Below are positions 27,913 to 39,630 of a stretch of 64,000 bases of DNA, in pieces. The translations under genes were made by a program, and so were the position numbers. The notes under the pieces are model-generated. The model was given only the letters and a program-made list of their open reading frames with translations, did not search any database and was not told the origin of the DNA. Origin of the DNA: Nymphaea colorata. Taxonomy: Eukaryota > Streptophyta > Magnoliopsida > Nymphaeales > Nymphaeaceae. How positions within the stretch are numbered: position 1 is the stretch's first letter; each line of letters begins with the position of its first letter. The DNA is taken from NCBI RefSeq assembly GCF_008831285.2, contig NC_045139.1, positions 3,880,704 to 3,944,703 on the forward strand, given 5' to 3'.

Positions 27913-27914
27913 TC
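27676..27914. repeat. Mixed (GT)n/(GA)n low-complexity tract
   Basis: GT runs near 27686 and 27743, with GCATATGGGCATGTATGGGC-type words between them, then a long impure GA tract to 27914. Confidence 0.85.
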
Positions 27915-28031
27915 TAGTAGTTTGACACCTGCAGGCATTATCTCAGGGGTCGATGAGGACGTGTGGTACCAAGTTGATGGCATGTTGCTCTTATTTCCGA
28001 CTCCCATGCAACCCTGGACCCCAAAGGTAAG

Positions 28032-28183
28032 CAGCTCGCTTAAGTGGTGGGATATTGTTTTTGCTCAAGAACAAGAAAGAGAGAGAAAGAGAGGCTATGC
28101 CTCCACTTTTGTTGCAAAAAATTATCAAAATTGAGATGCAATTTTGGCAAGTGAGAAATATCCCACCACCCGAGCGAGAGCTG
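28032..28183. repeat. Imperfect inverted repeat (fold-back)
   Basis: GTGGTGGGATATT at 28044-28056 is the exact reverse complement of 28157-28169. The outer arms continue with gaps (CAGCTC..GCTTAA against CAGCTCTCGCTCGG). The loop is about 100 bases. Confidence 0.65.
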
Positions 28184-28215
28184 AAGCCTCCTTCCTGCAA
28201 CCTCTCGGGTCCAAA

Positions 28216-28974
28216 GGTGCATCAAAGTCTAGAGTAGAGATAGTATAATTTCAACGTTGTACTACTCGGTTTCATTGACCGAGGTGCATAATTCTCGTAA
28301 GTCTTGAATTGATGATTAAATTCTTACGAGCCAGCTAGTCCAACCAGCTATGCTATACCTTTTGAAGTCAGCATTAGTAATGTAATTTTTTTCATTGGAA
28401 AACCTTGCCTCAACAAGTAGAGAAGCAATTCGATTAGGAATTGAAAGATTAATTGAAATTGCTTAGGAATGATGTGTAAGGTGTCTCATATGTAGAAATA
28501 TTCTTAGATTATTTATGTTGGTTTCTTATAACTTGTTTAGGAATATATATATATATATATATATATAAAGGAATATAACAATCTTTGACCAAAAAAGAAA
28601 ATGCATTGGCATCATCATTTTTTTTTTGTTTTCCTTAATGTGTATAATTTATTAATTTCTTTTTATTTCTTTGGTCATGTGTGCCGGTGGAGGTGGTAGT
28701 GGGCTGCAAAGTTTATAGGCAACTGGACTTTCATTGGCCTCGCTTTCCTTGTAGGGCTCATTGCAGATCTCCGGTCGTACGGGTCTTAGATTTTATGAGT
28801 TTGAACTTTCTCATAGTCAAACTATCCATTATGTAACCTTGAGATGTAGGCAAAAGCTTGCCAAGAGGGTCACATGCATTACTGACTAATTCTTTTTCTT
28901 TTTTGTTTCACCCTTTTCTAAGTTGAGGAAGCTACATCCAGGTCGAGAGACTTTGTCGCTTGTTAGGTAGTGAA
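28216..28974. other. Intergenic, nothing recognised
   Basis: A weak SINE-like A box at 28339-28355 (minus), a TA run at 28543-28566 and otherwise ordinary sequence. Confidence 0.4.
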
Positions 28975-29360
28975 TTACGGCTGTACAACGAGTCGAGCTA
29001 ACTCGAGCTCGCTCGATAAACTTGACTTGAACTCGACTTGTTTACTGAACGAGTCGAGTTCGAGTTAAGGAATAAACTCGACAACCTGAACGATTCGAGG
29101 TCGAGTTAAGGGGGCTTGGCTTGGTTAAACTCAGTTAAGTTTGAGAAAGAAAATATGTCTCATAAAATTATCAAAAGAAGTAGATTGCTCAAATGGGTAT
29201 GCACGTGACTGCTGTCCTTTGAAAAATAAATTTTTTTTAATGAAATGTTTGGCTCGGCTCAAGCCCATCTTTGGCGAGCTGAATGGAGCCGAGTTCGAGC
29301 TCGAGCTGATGAAATAGAACACAAGTCAAGCTCGAGCCGAGTTCTAGCTAGCTCGAATGC
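28975..29360. repeat. CTCGA-rich dispersed repeat, copy 3
   Basis: Two blocks, 28980-29125 and 29250-29360, dense in GAGTCGAG/AGCTCGAG words. They are separated by about 120 bp without them. Confidence 0.65.
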
Positions 29361-31432
29361 CTCCGCATTCGGAGCCTATGCCTGCTTCAGCTTATGAGGG
29401 GGTTTAATTCGAAACAGCCATTTTGATTAGTGTCTTGCAATACAAAGTTGGGATTATTTCTCTTTCTAAACAAGGATGGAAATGGAATGTCGGATCCAGA
29501 TCCATGTCAGAAATGTCCAATTGAAGTTGGAATTCTACAAGGATGGGTTGGGTTTGGGCTTGATAAGGAGCCAACCTGTTCCAAACCAACGAGTATAACA
29601 GCAAGTCTTGCTTTTTGTGTTTACTTTCAGGTGAACAGGAGAGATCCATGCCGGGCTGAAGGCCGAAGTCCCATTCATCCACTCATTACAAGGCCTACTT
29701 TCGGTGCCGCCCTCAATGCGCTTCAACTTACACATCATGACCTCTTTTTACATTAAGAGAGTTCAGGGGCGGAGGGAGGGGGGCTGCCTAAGCCATGGCC
29801 CCCACCCCAGCCAATTTAAAAAAAAAAAAAACGTTGAAAAAATTGAAAATTTTTAGTTGTGTTATATATTGTTTAGATTCGAGTTCAATTTGACCCTACC
29901 CAGATCCAAAAGTTGAACGCTCCTAAAAAAAAATCTGAGAGTTAAAAATAAAAAAAAATCTGAGAGTTAAAAAAAAAAATCTGGTATTCGAAATGAAACT
30001 GGCTGCATATCAACCCTACCGCGTCCACTGCACCAAATCTCTTAAGGACATTGAACGTTGCTTGACCTGATCATTTTTCAGGTTTGACATTTTATTATCC
30101 AGATCCAACATAACCCAGATCCAAACCCATGTACTACATTTGATGTGTGGAATCTTTGAATGAGTATAAGAGCAGAGCACCTATCTACACCAGCAAAAAA
30201 GAGAAAAAATGGTTCGGATCTGCCATTCACCATATCCAACCAATCACATCCACCATATAGCTTTCCCCCCAGCCCCATTTCTATCGGATCTGTGTCCTAA
30301 ATTTTCAAAGGACATTATAAATTTTCAAGGTACATGTTAAGTTTAATAACCCGTACCCAAATTTTAGATTTTTTAAAAAACAAAAAATCCTAAAAATTAA
30401 GAAAAAGTAAAATAAATTAAAAAGAACTAACAAGAAAACTTGATAAAAATGTTCTATATGATAGAAACAAAGATAAACAGTTTAACTTATGTTTTAAACT
30501 TTAAACCAAAAAACGTAAAAAAAAAAACATGATAAAAATGTGAAAAAAACACAAACAATTTATTTTAGAGTTTTTTTTCAAACAAAGGGAAATAATGGGT
30601 TTTTCATTTTGATTGTTTTTAACATTTTATCGGGTCTTCGAAAAAGATGGGTTTGTAGGCACGGTCAGGCGGTCACTGACACACAGCGTAAGACCTGTGA
30701 GCAGGAATTCCACCCTTGGAGTTTTATTTCATCAAGAATGTTACTCTACCTTGGGTGCAGTCAAGCTGAGAAATAAATTAGTAGCTTCTGCAGGATAACA
30801 AAGACGGGATATAATACACCAGCGTTGTAACATAAGGCAGCAGAAAAAGTTCTTTTTTTAAACAAAGGCAGAGAAAGGACCAACAGGCAGACTAGTAAAA
30901 AAAAGGGGCTGCAAGCAAGCTCCTAGCTTTGGAAGCGTAATTACAAGGAAGCTACTTTTCTTGTTTGTATTCATCCTTTTCTGAAAACATTCAAATTCCT
31001 GGAAGCGTCAAAAACTTGACAACCTATGAAGTGTATGTCTACAATGCCCCTGTTTTAGTGGTTCCTCGTATGAAACATTCGAGTACTTCTTTCTGCCCAC
31101 CATGAAAATTTCTTCAATATTTAGGAATTGCAGCCAGAAGCATGATCAGGCTGCTGGGAAATAGTTTCAGTGGCTGGAGAACTGTCACGCACTAGTAACT
31201 TGAGGACAACTGTGGAACTTTACGTACATTTAAATAAAAACAAAGTAACAACGGACATTTGCAAACAAGTTTTACAAATTCTGACCTGGATATGCACATG
31301 AGGTTGCTCGGCTATATCAGCAGGGAAAAGAAGCCAAAACGTCAGATAAACTGTACAACAGCCGATGCCATAACAATTGGAAGTGCAAAGGCTGAGAACT
31401 AACAAAATTGGCCTACTTCATATACCAGAATT
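29361..31432. other. Intergenic DNA with transposon-like scraps; 3' flank of MSH2
   Basis: CAGGGGCGGAGGGAGG at about 29764 is a word typical of hAT-type plant element ends; it is followed by a poly-A run and a duplicated AAAAATCTGAGAGTTAAAAA (29931-29980). No second end was found. The 3' UTR of MSH2 should lie just below 31433. No other gene is supported. Confidence 0.4.
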
Positions 31433-34400
31433 TTAGAAGAACTGTTGAAGCCAAGAATTATCTACCGCATCCCTCTCTAGATCACTTCTCATCTTGCTAA
31501 CTTGTTCTAGAGCTTGCTTCAGATCCATCTTGTCCAAGGGCATTTCAGAGAACTCATGCAAGAACTTGTGTGCAATAGCAGCACCCTTGGCCATATCATC
31601 AGGATCAAGCACTCGCTTGCGTTTGTCACCCACCTTCAGAAACAATGAGGGAAAAAGTTCACCAACAGAAAATGTTAACCAGGATAAACAAATTATCCAA
31701 GAATCACCTGGAAAGCTACAAACAACAACCATGAGATGAAATATTGACCATCCCACAAGGCCAGCCACACTAACCAGTTTGCGTCATTAATATTCTTAAG
31801 GTATGACAGTGATCTGAATTAATTATTCTTTTCAAAATCTAGATTTTCTCATACATTGGCTTTGGCTGAGCCTACAAAAAGAACAGAGTTTGCAGCTCAT
31901 ATACAAACAGGAAGATCAGTTTATGAAAATCAGATCTACCAAATTGAAGGCATGAATAACAGACAATTGGACATGTGCGTTTGCACCTGCACACACAGCT
32001 GCATACTTACAGATACATGTGTCGTATGCAGCCTCAATGCTAGGTAATGTATGTGCCTATAATAAATATTATCATCTAATATAAGAAGTAATTTTATTGG
32101 TACACGGCGTGGAAGAACTGAGGATCCAGTAGCTTGACTCTATTAGCCTCCAAAGTCCTGAGGAGTATATGTCGAACACGGACACACAGACTCATGTATA
32201 TACACAGATAGATTAGTTCATTTAAATTTTAATGAATCGATTCTACATTCTAAAGTGGATGGGTTTTGGAAAGGAGACCCATTTGCTTTTCCATGCATGT
32301 ACTGGTATTTAAAAGAAAAAAAGACAAACTAATCATCAGAAGTTCTTCAATAGGTACTTTATCCACTACCTTTGCACTTTCTGACAGAACAGAAATAGGA
32401 GAAAAATCTTCCAACTCTGCAGCTTTTTCTTTGGCAAGGGAAACAACTTCTTCTGGAAACTTCGCAAGTTCAGCCACATGAATTCCAAAACTTTGATCAC
32501 AAGCCCCTTCTTCAACCTAAAATATGCATAAAACAGGAGTAAGAGAAAGGAGTACCATTGGTGACCAAATACTACTTGGGTATGTCTTTGTGCAGTGAAA
32601 TGTAACTAACACCAACTGGAGAGAGAGAGAAGATTTAGTCAATACCTTGTAAAGCATAGTCAGTTTTCTACTTGATGGATCAATGTGAGCACTAACATGA
32701 TAATTGGCCACACCATTGGTAGACTTTGTCTGAGGATCAACATCATTATTGACATGCTGATGAGCTAACGCAGTTAGCTCATGAAAGTGTGTAGCAAACA
32801 AGGTTGGTGCTCTAGTGACCTCTACAAGATGCTCACAGATGGCCCACGCCAAACCTACTCAATGTGGAAAACGTAAGAAAGCTTACAAAAATATCAAGAT
32901 ACTAAAGCAGGTACACAGAGCAGAATCAAAAACTAAACATCTTATCAAGAATATCTTCAGAAAGATGATAAAGAAAACCTTAAATCACTGCATAAATCAA
33001 TTGCAGCAAAACTTGGACAAATAACGATTTAACATGCTGTCATCTGGAAGAGACACATTTGTATGACAGGTCAAGACAATAGAAAAAGAAGACTAGCATT
33101 TATCAAATCACTATGAGTAAAGATAATAAATGCAACTTGCCATAACCTTAGAAAGAAGTCCACAAGGAAATTTTGATGAAAAGAATATGGCTTCCATAAA
33201 GGTTAATTGTACTTCTTAAAATTTAAAAGAGTAAATTATGCAACTATATATAACATATCCCAGTAACAATACCAGCAACTGCACAGGTATGAGAACGAAA
33301 AAAGACTAACCAAATCCATCATATGTTGATGTACCACGCCCAAGCTCATCAATTATTACAAGTGAGTTCCCAGTTGCACCTTTCAAAATAGATGCTGTTT
33401 CCAACATTTCTTGCATGAAGGTGGACACTCCCCGTATCTACAATAAAAAAATGATGAGTGTTGTCATTAATGTCCCCAAGCTAGGACAATGATAAGCAAG
33501 TAGAAATTAATTGGTCTTTTTTTCAACTTTTCGTACTCAAATTTTTGACAATATGCAAGATACAGATTGTACCTAGAATGATTTCAGGATCTGTCCAATT
33601 AAAAATTGATAAGGAGAAAGAGAAACCTCTAACTCCCAACAGTATACATATATATTAGAACCATTTTCACCTTTTAGATAATATCACAAGCATAAAATTA
33701 GAAAGCAGTTTCTCCAACAAAAAGCAACCTACATAAATAAGCTATCGGACCACATGATTCCTCTTAATGGAATTCATCGGATAAACAAAAGTAGACATAC
33801 TATTGCTGATATAACAAACTCACCTGGCAATCCCCAGCACCAACACGAGCAAAAATGCAATCTCGGATGCTGATACTTGCTTGATCACAAGGCACAAAAC
33901 ATCCAACTTGTGCCATTAGCACATTCACACCAACCTAACAAGAAACCAACAATTTCAACATTTCTTCTGTGTAACTGAATCATATGTCCCAAACATGAAA
34001 CCTGGTCCTAATTTCAGAATATAAAAATCATAAGCATTTCAGATCTTCAATAAATTCAAGAACTAATTCGGAGTAAGTGATACGCATAATCATCCAAGTA
34101 TATGTTTGATTTCCTTAAGCTGCACCATCAGATATAAAAGTTCCATTCAGCAAGCTCTTTGTTTCATGTGCAAAACCTTTTCATCCTAATGCCATATGGA
34201 AACCTTCCTAACAAAATCCAAGATTTGTGTTGCAAAATGATGCATTGCAAAGCAATGAACTGCCATAAGCATCATAAGGGAATACAAACTGGAGCCACAG
34301 TTCATAAAAAAACTGAGAATGGAAGTGGATCCTGTCCTAACTTCTAAAAAACTGGAGTTTTCCAAATCAAGATTGACATTTAAATCAAAATAAATGACTT

Positions 34401-37400
34401 TGAAACAACAGACATCATACATGACTAAGTTCATGAAAGCACAACCACGTTTTCTCACAATATAAGATGCACATGCATGTTTCCATGGAAAGACTAGAAT
34501 CTGAATCCACTAATACATTAACATCCAGCAGCGAAAGACAAGAAAAACAGAACCAGTGAACATAGAAATTTTTATATTCCATAAGCACAAATTGAAGAAA
34601 ATGTAACAGTGCAAGAGGTGCACACCAACCTGACGAATAAATGTAGATTTCCCACCCATGTTTGGACCAGTAATGATTTGAAACCAGCTTTTACCTCTTA
34701 TCTGAATTTAATAAAAGTTAGAAACCAAAATTAAGAGTACATCTCATCAATCTTAAGGGGCAGCTCAATGAATAAGTCTTTCAAACTCACAAGAAGACAA
34801 TCATTAGGTATAAAATTGACACCATCTTGAGCCTCTACACAAGGATGCCTGCTCCCCATCAGTATAATATCTCCTCTATCCTGTTAATTTTAGTAAAAGA
34901 AAGCATATACATAAGCAATAACATCTGTAAAAAATTTTGCTTTTAATGGACATCTTTCTCCCTGATGAAAGACAGAATAACTTTATTTTTATGGAATTCA
35001 CTCATTAATGCATATTATAGCAAATTAGTTTTCATAGATCAATCTACTCTTGATCATGTATGCCTTTCCATACTGGAACAACAAATAAGCTGCAACACCC
35101 CACCCCAACCCCCAAAAAAAAAAGTTACAAACATCTCAACTAACTTATCCAAGAGAGGAGTATATAATAATACATGGTTAACAAGGATCATTACACAAAG
35201 GCACATTATTAATATTACCGATGGTGTGATCTCTGGCCTTGCATATGATGTTGGACAGCTGGTTGCAAGATCAGCAAAAGCAAGCAAGACATCCATTTCA
35301 GATAGAATCTTTGCAATGGACTCAAATACCTACACCAAATTGCACATTGCATGAGGCCAGACCATAAGAAAATATAAATAGCAATGTGCAAATAAATCTA
35401 AGATTAAATACCTCAGAAAAAGTTGCTGCAGTCTGAACAACACGAGCAACAAGCTCTTTCTGCACACTTGTGTATTCCTCCAGTAACTTTCCATACTGGT
35501 CTCCAAGCTTTTTAAGCTTTGTATTTGTAAATTTCACACCATCCTTCCGAGTTTCAAGGACTATGAAACTCACATTCAGCTTTTTACGAACTTTAGGCTC
35601 CTCTTTCTTTGTGATCCTAAACACATGGCCAAACTGTGTGCTTTTGTCCAGCTTTAAACCTTTGTCCACAGGGAGGTCAAGTTCATTTGCAGTCTGTTTA
35701 TGCAAGATCTGGATCTGCTTCTCTACTGCATCCATTTGATTTTTTAAATCCAACAACTTTGAATCATAACTAGCAGAAATCATATATTCACCATTCTCAA
35801 GTTGTTCAAGATCTACAGCAGCCTCGACAAGAGCAATAAATTTGTTCAAGTGATCATCGTCAGTCCAATAATCCAATGCATCCAAGTACTTGCTTTTCAA
35901 TAGCGAGGAAAACTCTCCTTCATATCTCTCAATGGCACCTTTGATGTAAGGAAGCCTCAAGCTGGACTGCAATTATTGATTGAAAGGTTTTTCTAATCAA
36001 AATTGTATCAATTTGCAAGATATATGTCCAACAATTTAGGAACATAGTTAATTGGCACTAATGACAGTACCATAAGTATAATGCGTAAATCAAATTTCAA
36101 GCTGCAGAATATGAAACCCTTTAACCTTCTCATTAAGATAAATGGATAGACATTTAACCCTACCAGTTGACAATGTTTTAGTAAACCTTGTGATAATTGC
36201 AATTTACAGTTCTCTTTAAATGATAATTCTTGACATACTTGGTATGAACATTGATAGAAATTCTGTTTCTTCTTTTAACTGGCAAGAACAATTAGTGAAC
36301 CAAAAATAAATTAGATGAGTTGAAAAATCCAGCATTCAACCATTCACAGTTAAAACTTGTCAACAGTGAAGGTGCTAACTACACATGCTTCAGATACTTG
36401 ATAATGTCATGGTTGTTTGATCACCTTTCACAAATATCGTTTGTGAGTGAGATTTTTCTAGGGAATTAATTGGAAAGCTTGCTTTTCTCCATAAAATCTC
36501 AGGAACGCGAAAAAATTAAAATATATTAAAGATAATAAAGCAATTATGTATTATGAGATATAATTAATTTTGTTGCAAACATCAATAAAAGTATAAACCA
36601 GCTAATAAGTTGTTAAAATCCACAAACTAAAACATATCAAAAAATATTGTCTTAGAAATTAAACTTACAATAGTATCATGATACTTTTGGTTTTGCCAAA
36701 ATGTTGCAAAATTTTTCACTTTTTTCTGTTTTTCCTTGATTTTCCATTTATAACAACATTTTGGGAAAAAAAAGCTGATATTTCTGATAGTGAAGCTTTG
36801 CTCTGACGAATCTGATATGGATGATGTTATTGCTAAATGAACAGCTAAGGAAACATGGAATGAACTAATGATGGTATCATGAAATCCAGACGCATAAACA
36901 GCTACTATTGATGCTTTGCTTGTAATAATGGAAACTCATTAATGAAGCTGGTTCTACTTTTTTGTATGTTGAATAATATATGATATCTACACAGACAAAA
37001 CAAATAAAGTGAACTTCTAGGCACAGACCATTATCTCTTTCTCCAGTTTGGGCACCGTTGTGCCAGAACTGAATTATGACACCAAATAGTGAAAACACTG
37101 CTCTATGTCACCAAACATGCCAAAGGAAAAAGGAGGGAAGAAAGCATAGACACGATCAAGTTGAATAAGTTAAGAATAGGGCATGCCTGGAAAAGTTTTA
37201 CGATTTGTTGCAAACTAGCTTTTCTTCTCTGAAGCCTGTGCATGAGCCTTTCAATGTCAGAAATCCTTTTCAAATGTTGCCTCAAATCTAGGCGAAGGGC
37301 AGCATCCTCCACAAAAGCCTGGACCATATCCAGTCGGTAATTGATCTCCTTAACATCTACTAATGGTTGCTTGAGCCACCTATTCAGTAATCTCTTCCCC

Positions 37401-39530
37401 ATGCCAGCAGTACATGTCCTATTCATCAATCCAAACAAGCTAAAATTTTTGTTTGCATCCATCTTGGACTCTAGAACACTGAGGGCCCTCATGGCTGCAG
37501 AATCTAATCTCATGTAACTGTCCAATTTGTAGTGCTGAATGGTATAGCTACCATAATTGCTTTCATCTGCAAGCAGCTCCAAGTAAGACAATAAAGCACC
37601 AAGAGCCCCAGATGCATAAACTAAATTGGCAACCAAATCTCTAGCAGGTTCCACAGAATCTTTTACAAGCCTACCAAGATCCGGTACTAAATCTTTTGAT
37701 TTGAACTCTGCTTTCTTCCTCTCAGTTACAAGCAAGTTACACCTTCCCAATGCATCATTCAGATGTCTTGCTTCCACGGTCTTAGAAATCTCTGCTGGCA
37801 ATAAGCATTCCTTACAACCAAGAGACACCAGAGCTGACTCCACATTAGTGAATTGACTGTCGTCAAGGAATTCAGCAATACCCATTGTTCTTTTTGTCAA
37901 ATCAACGTATGCCAAACCAATTATGCACTCACTTTCCCTAAAGATAGGGGACAATGCAACAATTGCAGGAGAATCATCCATGTCATTGTTAGCAAATAAT
38001 ACATCTTCAAAACTTCCAAGATTTCCAGGTGTGCCCATCTTGGATAACCTCCAATTTGACCCACTGCCTTCATAGAACTCCAAGGTATGATCAGTTCTCT
38101 CCAGAAGAATGTCACGAGCAATCCTTTCAAACATGGTTTTGCTGACGCTTACACTTGAAATAGCATCACGGCCACTGCTAATCTGCCGTAGAACAGTAGT
38201 AGTCCGATAGTATGTCCTAGCCACAAATGTTGCATTGTCACCATGAGCAGTATAATAATCCTGATTGCACCAAAAAGAAAAGGTCACAAAATAGAAACAT
38301 AATCATGATAACCATATAATGAAGGGACAACTTCCAGGGCAACATAAAATGGAAGGGCAAGTGCCGGATCCCATTGCATTATGGGAGGTGAATGCATATT
38401 GTCGGCTGGTACAGGCTGACATGCACTGTTTTTTTATAACATTGATTTTGCAGAACTCTTTCCCTTTTGCCAAATTTTCCTAGATAGGAAAGAGGATTAT
38501 TGTCTACACTGGACAGTATTAATTCTATCGCTATTAAACTGTAGAAAAGTTGGGTAGGTCAAAATAAGGCTCCGATTTTAATTAAGTCCTATAAGAGTAA
38601 CATGACCCTTAATCTTGCGAAGAGTTTCCCCATCTTCAGATGATATGTAGTAATGGCATAACAATCATAAATCAACATAACATCACTGTGTTTCTTTTAA
38701 TGGAAATAAGCCAGTGCCTGTTAATAGAAGCATCGCCAAGCACCAAAATTATGATGACCAACATAACGTTCAAATAGCTATAAACATTTCTACGATGAGA
38801 AACGATGAAAAACATTTTGACTGCATTAAAATCAATTGCTACTGAAGATATATACATGCTAGGGGATTGATAACTCGAAAATATTTTATCAGAATACGCC
38901 CAACAAACAAGCAAAACAAAATACGTTGTGTTTTAGGTAATGTCCTATGAAAACGTGAATAGTAAGGGAAAAAGCATTAAAACTAGATGATGGAACAAAC
39001 ATTTTACCAAACGGAAGATAACGGCTTCCATGACAAGGGCATGAAAAAATCAAAGGTGTTCATCGAAATGTGAAGGTCGCCAATCACCATGATGCTCGAT
39101 AAGACTTTATTGAGGCAAAAGGAAGAAAAAGAAAAAGCAGCAACTATGAAGCTTCTAGCAGTGAATACTGCATACAGATCACTCACCCGACGATCAAAGA
39201 ACCGCACTGCGTTGGGGTCCTGAAAAATGGTGGGTGTCGTCAATATCGCAATAAAAAAATAGGGTAACAGTGGCTATTGAAATATTAGGGAGGAACGAGT
39301 TTACCTGAGGCAGCGAGCGGAAGAATGACAGAAAACCCTGCGTCTGCTTCGCGTCTGAAACGATAAAGAAAAAGGGTTAACAAAAACAAAATGGTGAATA
39401 AGAGAAAAAAGAGGAAGAATATTTTCTATGAATTAGGCAACCGACGAAACGACCGGGAACAAAGATGGGTGTCTTCAAACTTGCCTAGCTTGAGCTCTGG
39501 AAGCTTGTTCTGCTCCAAGTTCTCGTCCAT
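31433..39530 (-). CDS. MSH2: MSH2, DNA mismatch repair protein (MutS homologue), 13 exons
   Basis: Exons, high to low: 39530-39485, 39354-39305, 39219-39187, 38260-37187, 35966-35412, 35329-35219, 34880-34791, 34701-34630, 33934-33824, 33437-33311, 32854-32646, 32516-32358 (or 32370) and 31633-31433. They join in frame to about 945 aa; Arabidopsis MSH2 is about 937. The protein begins [15 protein letters not shown] and contains the mismatch-binding and connector domains, the lever/clamp (exons 4-5) and the MutS V ATPase. Walker [10 protein letters not shown] is at about 665-673, and Walker B/D-loop [14 protein letters not shown] follows from about 742. The THFHELTAL motif and the C-terminal helix-turn-helix region are intact. 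MSH2 dimerises with MSH3, MSH6 or plant MSH7 in the nucleus to recognise mismatches and loops. Introns 1 and 4 appear to use GC donors. All other borders are GT-AG. The end of exon 12 is uncertain by 4 codons. Confidence 0.97.
39483..39487 (-). other. GC splice donor of MSH2 intron 1
   Basis: On the minus strand the junction reads CTAG|GCAAGT, the strong consensus for GC-AG introns. Joining to the acceptor at 39355 restores GAC GCG AAG CAG (DAKQ), as in plant MSH2. The nearby GT at +4 gives the wrong frame. Confidence 0.85.
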
Positions 39531-39619
39531 GGGTTCGGAGATGCAGAGGCCTTCTGGGAGGGAAGTGGAAGAGGAGAGAGAAAGGGCGCGTGGGGATTTA
39601 TGGAGGGAACGATGGAGAT

Positions 39620-39628
39620 GGCGGGAAA
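39620..39628 (-). promoter_or_regulatory. E2F-like site upstream of MSH2
   Basis: On the minus strand the sequence is TTTCCCGCC, which matches the plant E2F consensus TTTSSCGC. It lies about 90 bp before the MSH2 start codon. S-phase control of mismatch-repair genes by E2F is known in other systems; binding here is inferred. Confidence 0.5.
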
Positions 39629-39630
39629 TG

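Noticed and set aside
29430-29756. 108-codon plus-strand frame and its antisense partner
   Set aside because: No recognisable domain; lies in repeat-like sequence next to a transposon-end-like word.
29764-29980. CAGGGGCGGAGG word as an hAT element end
   Set aside because: Only one end found and no target duplication, so it was not called as an element.
37103-37186. Extension of MSH2 exon 4 into the downstream open frame
   Set aside because: It adds residues absent from the family; the GC donor at 37186 restores the exact conserved junction.
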